Shown here: piece by piece, positions 1-4,700 of the stretch
Layout: every line of letters begins with the position of its first letter
Position numbering within the stretch: position 1 is the first letter of the stretch
Assembly (NCBI GenBank): GCA_937975655.1
Contig: CALJTZ010000274.1
Span: 1-9,000, forward strand
Source of the DNA: an uncultured Synechococcus sp.
GTDB taxonomy: Bacteria; Cyanobacteriota; Cyanobacteriia; PCC-6307; Cyanobiaceae
Direction of reading: 5' to 3'
Length of the DNA stretch: 9,000 nucleotides
Notes under the pieces: model-generated
The model's database searches: none
What the model was told of the DNA's origin: nothing
What the model saw: the letters and a program-made list of their open reading frames with translations, nothing else
Translations under genes and position numbers: made by a program

Positions 1-708
1 GGCGGCGGCGGTGCAGGAACTTCTGGTTCTCCATATCCCGCACAAGCATCAGGCGGTGGCGGCTCCGGCATAGTCATTCTTTCTTATTCCGTAGCATCAC
101 AAACAGTCTTTACATTTAAATCATCTACTACATGGGTATGCCCTACAGGTGTGACTAGCGTTGATTATTTATGTATAGCAGGTGGCGGTGGTGCAGGTGG
201 CAATGGCGGTGGAGGTGGTGGTGCTGGTGGTTTTAGAACTGGAACATCTTTATCTGTAACGGCTGGCACAGAATATACGGTTACTGTTGGCTCTGGTGGA
301 GCTGGTAGCGCAACACTATCTGGAACTTCTGGAGGAAATTCAGTATTTAGCACTATAACTTCTGCTGGTGGAGGTGGTGGAGGATATGCAACAGGTCCTG
401 CTGCTGCTGGCGTTTCTGGTGGATCAGGAGGCGGCGGAGGTGGTGTATCTGGTGGCGTTTCACAACCGGGAGGCTCTGGTAATACTCCATCAACTACTCC
501 ATCACAAGGTAGTTCTGGTGGAAGTTCTAACGGAAGCGGTCCATTTTACGGTTCTGGCGGCGGTGGTGGTGCGTCTGCTGTTGGTTCCAATGGATCATCT
601 TCTAATGGTGGAAATGGTGGTAACGGAACAGCTTCATCGCTCTCAGGAAGTTCAGTAACCTACAGTGGCGGTGGCGGTGGTGGACAGGGTGATTTCGTCG
701 AAGTCTGA
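1..708 (+). CDS. Gly-rich modular protein (phage tail/fibre-like), both ends incomplete
   Basis: The frame is already open at base 1, so the gene enters from the left; the GTG at 151 is only an internal valine. Visible order: the tail of one Gly-rich module ending GGGGSGIVILSY (about 49-90), then a new module starting with TVFTFKSSTTWVCPTGVTSVDYLCIAGGGG (split here by its landmarks FTFKSS, TWVCPTG, VDYLCIAGGG), then LSVTAGTEYTVTVGSGG and long Gly/Ser runs up to about 683. This matches the Gly-rich module seen in many phage tail proteins and in some bacterial surface proteins, where each unit starts 'tFtssgtWtvPtgvt' and ends 'GGSGIVIIsY'. The second unit never reaches that ending. After 683 the frame reads QGDFVEV and stops at 706-708, which is antisense to the minus-strand gene. 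The last ~8 codons are therefore probably not native. Codon use (GGT, GGA, TCT, AAT) is unlike the rest of the window. A phage or other-organism origin is inferred. Confidence 0.7.
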   Translation, partial: GGGGAGTSGSPYPAQASGGGGSGIVILSYSVASQTVFTFKSSTTWVCPTGVTSVDYLCIAGGGGAGGNGGGGGGAGGFRTGTSLSVTAGTEYTVTVGSGGAGSATLSGTSGGNSVFSTITSAGGGGGGYATGPAAAGVSGGSGGGGGGVSGGVSQPGGSGNTPSTTPSQGSSGGSSNGSGPFYGSGGGGGASAVGSNGSSSNGGNGGNGTASSLSGSSVTYSGGGGGGQGDFVEV

Positions 709-1071
709 GCTGCTCCTGGCCTCAGCATCCACACTGATCGTGCCGCCCTTGCCGGCAGTGATCTGCAGAAGGGCATCGGGGTCGGCTGTGAACAGGGAGG
801 GATCCCAGTCGGAGTCTTGATGCACGCCCACACCCAGGGCATGGGCCTGAGCGAGCACTTCATCGGTGTAGGCATCGCCCTGGCTGAGGCCCAAGGCCAC
901 AGCCTCGGCCTCAGCCTCGGCACTCAAGTCGATCCGGCCACCCACCGTGATCGCCTGGCTGAGCTCAACGGCCTGAGCCTTGGACACAGCACGCGAACGC
1001 TGACCAGGCACCAGATCAGCCAGGCCATCCTCGTCGAGCTCGAACAGGTTCAGATCGTCGGCCATCGCCAT
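652..1071 (-). pseudogene. N-terminal fragment of an acidic Ala-rich RTX-type protein
   Basis: The minus strand is open for 139 residues from ATG 1069-1071; a second ATG two codons in (1063-1065) is an equal candidate, and no Shine-Dalgarno is visible. The protein starts MAMADDLNLFELDEDG, is strongly acidic, and has no hydrophobic signal peptide. From about residue 42 it shows GRIDLSAEAEAEAVALGL, later LAQAHALGVGV and TISVDAEARSSSDFDEITL. These match the style and spacing of the repeats in the 7501-9000 protein (for example GVITLGVEANAEAYSD followed by QADARAYGLQ), so the two are probably paralogues or share a domain. The last residues (TTATATVGY, below about 684) come from the GGN junction and antisense Gly-rich DNA and are unlikely to be native. 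The authentic gene probably ran further left in its own genome, and what remains is a truncated 5' part. Function is unknown; a surface or secreted calcium-binding role is inferred from the relative at the right end. Confidence 0.6.
666..683. other. Probable chimeric junction in a GGN repeat
   Basis: An 18-base TGG/CGG-type tract lies exactly where two unrelated coding regions meet head-on. To the left, plus-strand Gly codons continue the Gly-rich module. To the right, minus-strand sequence codes for an Ala/Asp-rich RTX-type protein. Each frame crosses the tract and stops soon afterwards in the antisense of the other: the plus frame at 706-708, the minus frame at 652-654. The tract reads as Gly on plus and Thr/Ala on minus, so it could supply the short shared homology for a false assembly join or for illegitimate recombination. 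The exact breakpoint cannot be fixed within the tract. Confidence 0.65.
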
Positions 1072-1090
1072 GCCGCGATAGGTATGCGCT

Positions 1091-1098
1091 GAACCTAG
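1091..1098 (-). promoter_or_regulatory. CTAGGTTC leader octamer of the minus-strand gene
   Basis: Read on minus, CTAGGTTC ends 19 bases before the ATG at 1071. The same octamer, in the same orientation relative to its gene, stands upstream of the giant plus-strand gene (1696-1703). It may mark a common regulator site or related leaders; two copies are weak evidence. Confidence 0.25.
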
Positions 1099-1152
1099 GC
1101 GGTTTGCCTACTCACAACAAGAGCAACTCGTTCCCTATGGACGTACAGAAGA

Positions 1153-1549
1153 GCAATACATCGCTCGGCAGGAGAATGCCAGTGGTTGGTGCACTGAAAG
1201 ACAACAGCTACCGGGCAGAAGCCTTGATACAAGGCAGTTCTCAGCCAGCGTACCGCTATCGAGAAGACGGTAGATACACCAAGCGTGAGGCCAGAACCCG
1301 TCTAGCCCTGTATTGCCGAACGCCAAGACGTATCGCGCTCGTATTGCCGGCGCATCCGCTCAAAAGGGCTGGCAAGGCTGCATCGCGGTGCCAGCCCATG
1401 CGCTGCCGTATTGACGACCAAATCCCCAGGATTTACTGGATTAGGATCTCTTATCATTGACACCTGATCCGGCAAGGCAAAACCGGGTTTCAGCATCAAA
1501 ACGTTCAAGGGCAATACAGCGGCGATCACAAGCGCAGAGCATGTATTGC
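1153..1549. repeat. Dispersed octamer TGTATTGC, four exact copies
   Basis: Exact copies are at 1309-1316 and 1542-1549 on plus and at 1153-1160 and 1511-1518 on minus (read as GCAATACA). One-mismatch relatives are at 1340-1347 (CGTATTGC) and two-mismatch at 1407-1414 (CGTATTGA). The 1511 and 1542 copies form an 8-bp inverted repeat with a 23-base gap. A given 8-mer would be expected far less than once in 676 bp counting both strands. The copies could be regulator-binding half-sites or fragments of an older repeat; the sequence alone does not decide. Confidence 0.5.
1366..1397 (-). terminator. Perfect GC hairpin, possible minus-strand terminator
   Basis: GGGCTGGCA (1366-1374) pairs perfectly with TGCCAGCCC (1389-1397) around a 14-base loop. 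Read on the minus strand, the second arm is followed by TTTT, so it resembles a short intrinsic terminator in that direction; the U-run is only four bases. No gene lies upstream on the minus strand within the intergenic region, so it would end an unseen RNA or have another role. On the plus strand there is no T-run. Confidence 0.3.
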
Positions 1550-1695
1550 TGTTTGAAACCCCTATGGGAGCTGCTATCTGGAGGGTACAGAGGCGTTGAG
1601 CCAGGGCTGATGCAGGCAGACGTCTATACAGCTGAGCGCCTGAGAACCCTTGGCAGCACTGCGCTTTCGGGATGGACGGCTGTGTTTTTGCGCTG

Positions 1696-1703
1696 CTAGG
1701 TTC
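1696..1703 (+). promoter_or_regulatory. CTAGGTTC leader octamer of the giant gene
   Basis: CTAGGTTC ends 44 bases before the ATG at 1748 and matches the octamer in the leader of the opposing gene (1091-1098, minus). Between it and the start lies a C-rich stretch with no purine-rich ribosome site close to the ATG. Confidence 0.25.
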
Positions 1704-1747
1704 CTGTTAGCAAAAGGCCCCAGTCCCCCCTGCTCCGGTTTTGGTCG

Positions 1748-4700
1748 ATGGCTAACACCACTATCGCCACCAACAGCACGGTGCTCATCGGAGGCACCGG
1801 TGCAGAGGCCTTTGGCCTTGGGCCGGGCGCCACCTACGTGTACGGCGGGGGCGGGAACGACACCTTCCAGGGCAGCACCAGCTACACCGCCCTCTACAGC
1901 GGTGCCATCAGCGACTACGCCTTTAGCTCCGCGATTGGGGACGACGCCAGTCGGATTCTGTTTGTTCAAGATCTCCGCATCGGCAGCGCCGACGGGGTGG
2001 ACCGCTATGTGGGCAACGGGGCCTTGGGCTTTGGCTTCAACCCCACTGCCACGGCGGGAAACCAGACCATCGACCTGCGCTCAGCCGCAGATCTGCTCGC
2101 TGCCCTACCCGCCAACCCCAACCAGCTGCCGATTGCCTTCACCGACAGCATTCAGCTGAGTGAAGACACGGCACTGCGGTTCAATGCGGTTCAGAACGAC
2201 CAGGATCCCGAAAGCGATCCGCTCCGAGCTGTCGGCGTTTTCAATCCTGCAGGCAACCTAGGCCTGGCCAGCCTGGATGTGGAAGGCCAGATCACGTACA
2301 GCGCGATTGGCAAGTTTGATTCCCTGGCCGCTGGCGAAACCGCCATCGAGAGCTTCAACTATGTGGTGAGCGATAGCCGCGCCGGTTCCGATGAGGGCCG
2401 AGTGGATGTAACGATCACCGGCGTGAACGACGCACCGATCGCTCGGCCAGACCAAATCGCTCTGACCCAGAACCAGGCGCGCACGTTTAATCCGCTAACC
2501 AATGACAGCGACCCCGATCATGCTGACGCGATCAAAATCGTGTCTGTGTCGGGGCAGCCCAGCAACCAGGGCCTCGTTACCATCGGGCAAGACGGACAAA
2601 CCCTCACATACACAGCGGCCAACCGTTTCAATACCCTGCCTTCCGGCCAAACCACCACCGAAACCTTCACCTACACGGTGGAGGACAAGCTCGGGCTGTC
2701 GTCCCAGGCGCAGGTGAATGTCACGATCACCGGTGAAAATGACAAGCCGGTGGTCGTTAACGACACCATCACTCTCAGCGAGGATCAAGCACTCAGCTTT
2801 AATCCTTCCGCCAACGACACAGATCCCGATCAAGGCGAATCGGTACGCACCAGCGCAGTTACGCAGACAAGCTCCAGCAGTGGCGACGCGACGGTAAACC
2901 AGGCCGGAGAGGTAACCTATTCAGCCATCGGCAACTTTGACTCCCTACCTCAAGGGGCCATAGCCAAAGAAAGCATCACCTACACGGCAGTCGATGGCCG
3001 TGGCGGCAGCAGCACAGGCACAGTTGATGTCACCATCACCGGCGTTAACGATGCGCCTGTAGCCGTCGATGATGGCATCATTGTTAGCGAAGACGCGACG
3101 TTCACATTCAACCCATCCGGGAATGATCCCGATGTGGATGCGGGCGACCGTGTTGGCAACGTAACGGTTACCAATCCAGCAGGCAACAAAGGCGTTGCGA
3201 CCCTGATCAATGGCCAGGTTCAGTACAATCCCAATGGCTCCTTCGAAGATCTGCCCGTTGGGGCCACAGCCACAGAAAGCTTTACCTACGAGGTAGCAGA
3301 TAGCCTTGGCGCCAAAGATCAAGGCCTAGTTAGCGTCACCATCAAAGGCGTCAATGATGCCCCGGTGGCCTATGCCGACACCGTATCAGTGTCGGAAAAT
3401 GGTTCGATTCAGATCAATCCCGAACGCAACGATACAGACGTTGACCGCGGCGATATCCTACGCGTCACGGAAGTAACAAATCCCGAGACGAACAAAGGGC
3501 AGGTCACATTTGAAGCTGGCCGCGTTGTTTACAATGCCACTGGTCGCTTTGACACTCTGCCTGAAGGGGCAAGCGCTAGCGAGAGCTTCAGTTATAAGGT
3601 GAGCGATGGCAACGGAGGTGTTGCCACGTCTCAGGTATCCGTTGCGATCACAGGCGTTAACGATGCACCGGAAAGCAACCCCGATAGCTATGCGGTGAGC
3701 GAGGGGGGCAGCATCAGTGTCAACCCAGCATCGAACGACACGGATGTTGACCGAGACGATACCAGAACAGTCACGCAAGTAGCAGGACGCTCTGGGGCCA
3801 GAGGGTCCGTGAGCGTTGATGCCAGCGGCAATGTTGCATACAGTGCCCAAGATGGGTTCGATTCTCTAGCAAGAGGAGAAACCACCGCCGAAACGTTTGA
3901 TTACACCGTTTCCGACAAGCTTGGGGCCACCGATCAAGGGCAAGCCACGGTGACGGTAACAGGTGTCAACGATGCCCCCGTTGCCTCCGACGACCATATT
4001 GTGCTCTCAGAAGAGCAGATTCTGGAGGCCGCGGATGGCTTGATGCTGGCCAACGACCGCGATGTGGATCGTGGCGATGTCCTCAAGGTGTCTGGCATCA
4101 CTGCCGATGCCAGCAATCGCGGAGCCCTCTCCTACACCTCAGCCACTGGACGTGTCGTTTACAATCCAGTTGGCAAGTTTGACGACCTTGCTGAAGGACA
4201 AAGCAAAGACATTAACTTCAGCTACACCGTTGCAGACAAAGATGGAGCCACCCATCAAGCCCAAGTCAAAGTAACCGTTACGGGCGTCAACGACGCACCC
4301 ATTGCCGTTAACGATCGCGGCACGATCACCCAGGGAGGCAGCTACACCTTCAACCCCAGCTCGAACGACACGGATGTTGACTTCGGTGATACACGCCGGG
4401 TCACATCAGTTAGCAATCCAACTGGCAATCGCGGCACCGCCAGCCTGAACCCGATCAACGGCGAAGTGTCCTACGCCAGTGGCACTGGCTTTAATTATCT
4501 TGCCGAGGGAGAACAAGCCAACGAAACCTATTCCTATACGGTGTCCGATCGCTTCGGTGGCAGTGATCGAGGTGATGTCACCATCACCATCACCGGCAAG
4601 AATGATGCACCTGAAGCTGTCAACGATGTTCTCACCCTCAACGAGAATCAAGGCATCCGCTTTAACCCCGCCACGAACGACCGTGATATCGACAACGGCG

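Larger units (their letters stand above)
1072..1747. other. Intergenic region between divergent genes, no convincing CDS
   Basis: This 676-bp stretch separates the starts of the minus-strand fragment (1071) and the giant plus-strand gene (1748), so both promoters should lie here. Open frames in it (for example 1104-1460 and 1457-1699, plus) begin with weak or arbitrary starts and give Arg/Cys-rich translations with no family likeness, so I treat them as non-coding. It contains four copies of the octamer TGTATTGC, a perfect 9-bp GC hairpin at 1366-1397, and CTAGGTTC in the leader of each flanking gene. I see no tRNA, no convincing sigma-70 promoter pair and no transposase remnant. Confidence 0.7.

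Noticed and set aside
165..353. Pro-rich minus-strand open frame
   Set aside because: It is the antisense of the GGN codons of the Gly-rich gene and has no independent coding signs.
817..1092. Plus-strand frame of 91 residues opposite the Ala-rich fragment
   Set aside because: The minus-strand frame shows recognisable repeat units shared with the 7501-9000 gene; the plus frame (His/Gly/Leu-rich) is its shadow.
1457..1462. TTGACA as a possible -35 box for the giant gene
   Set aside because: The bases 16-18 positions downstream are GC-rich (AACCGG region) and give no -10 box, and the site lies nearly 300 bp before the start.
1104..1699. Two plus-strand frames in the intergenic region (1104-1460 and 1457-1699)
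   Set aside because: The first has a TTG start and both give Arg/Cys-rich translations with no domain features and no ribosome site.
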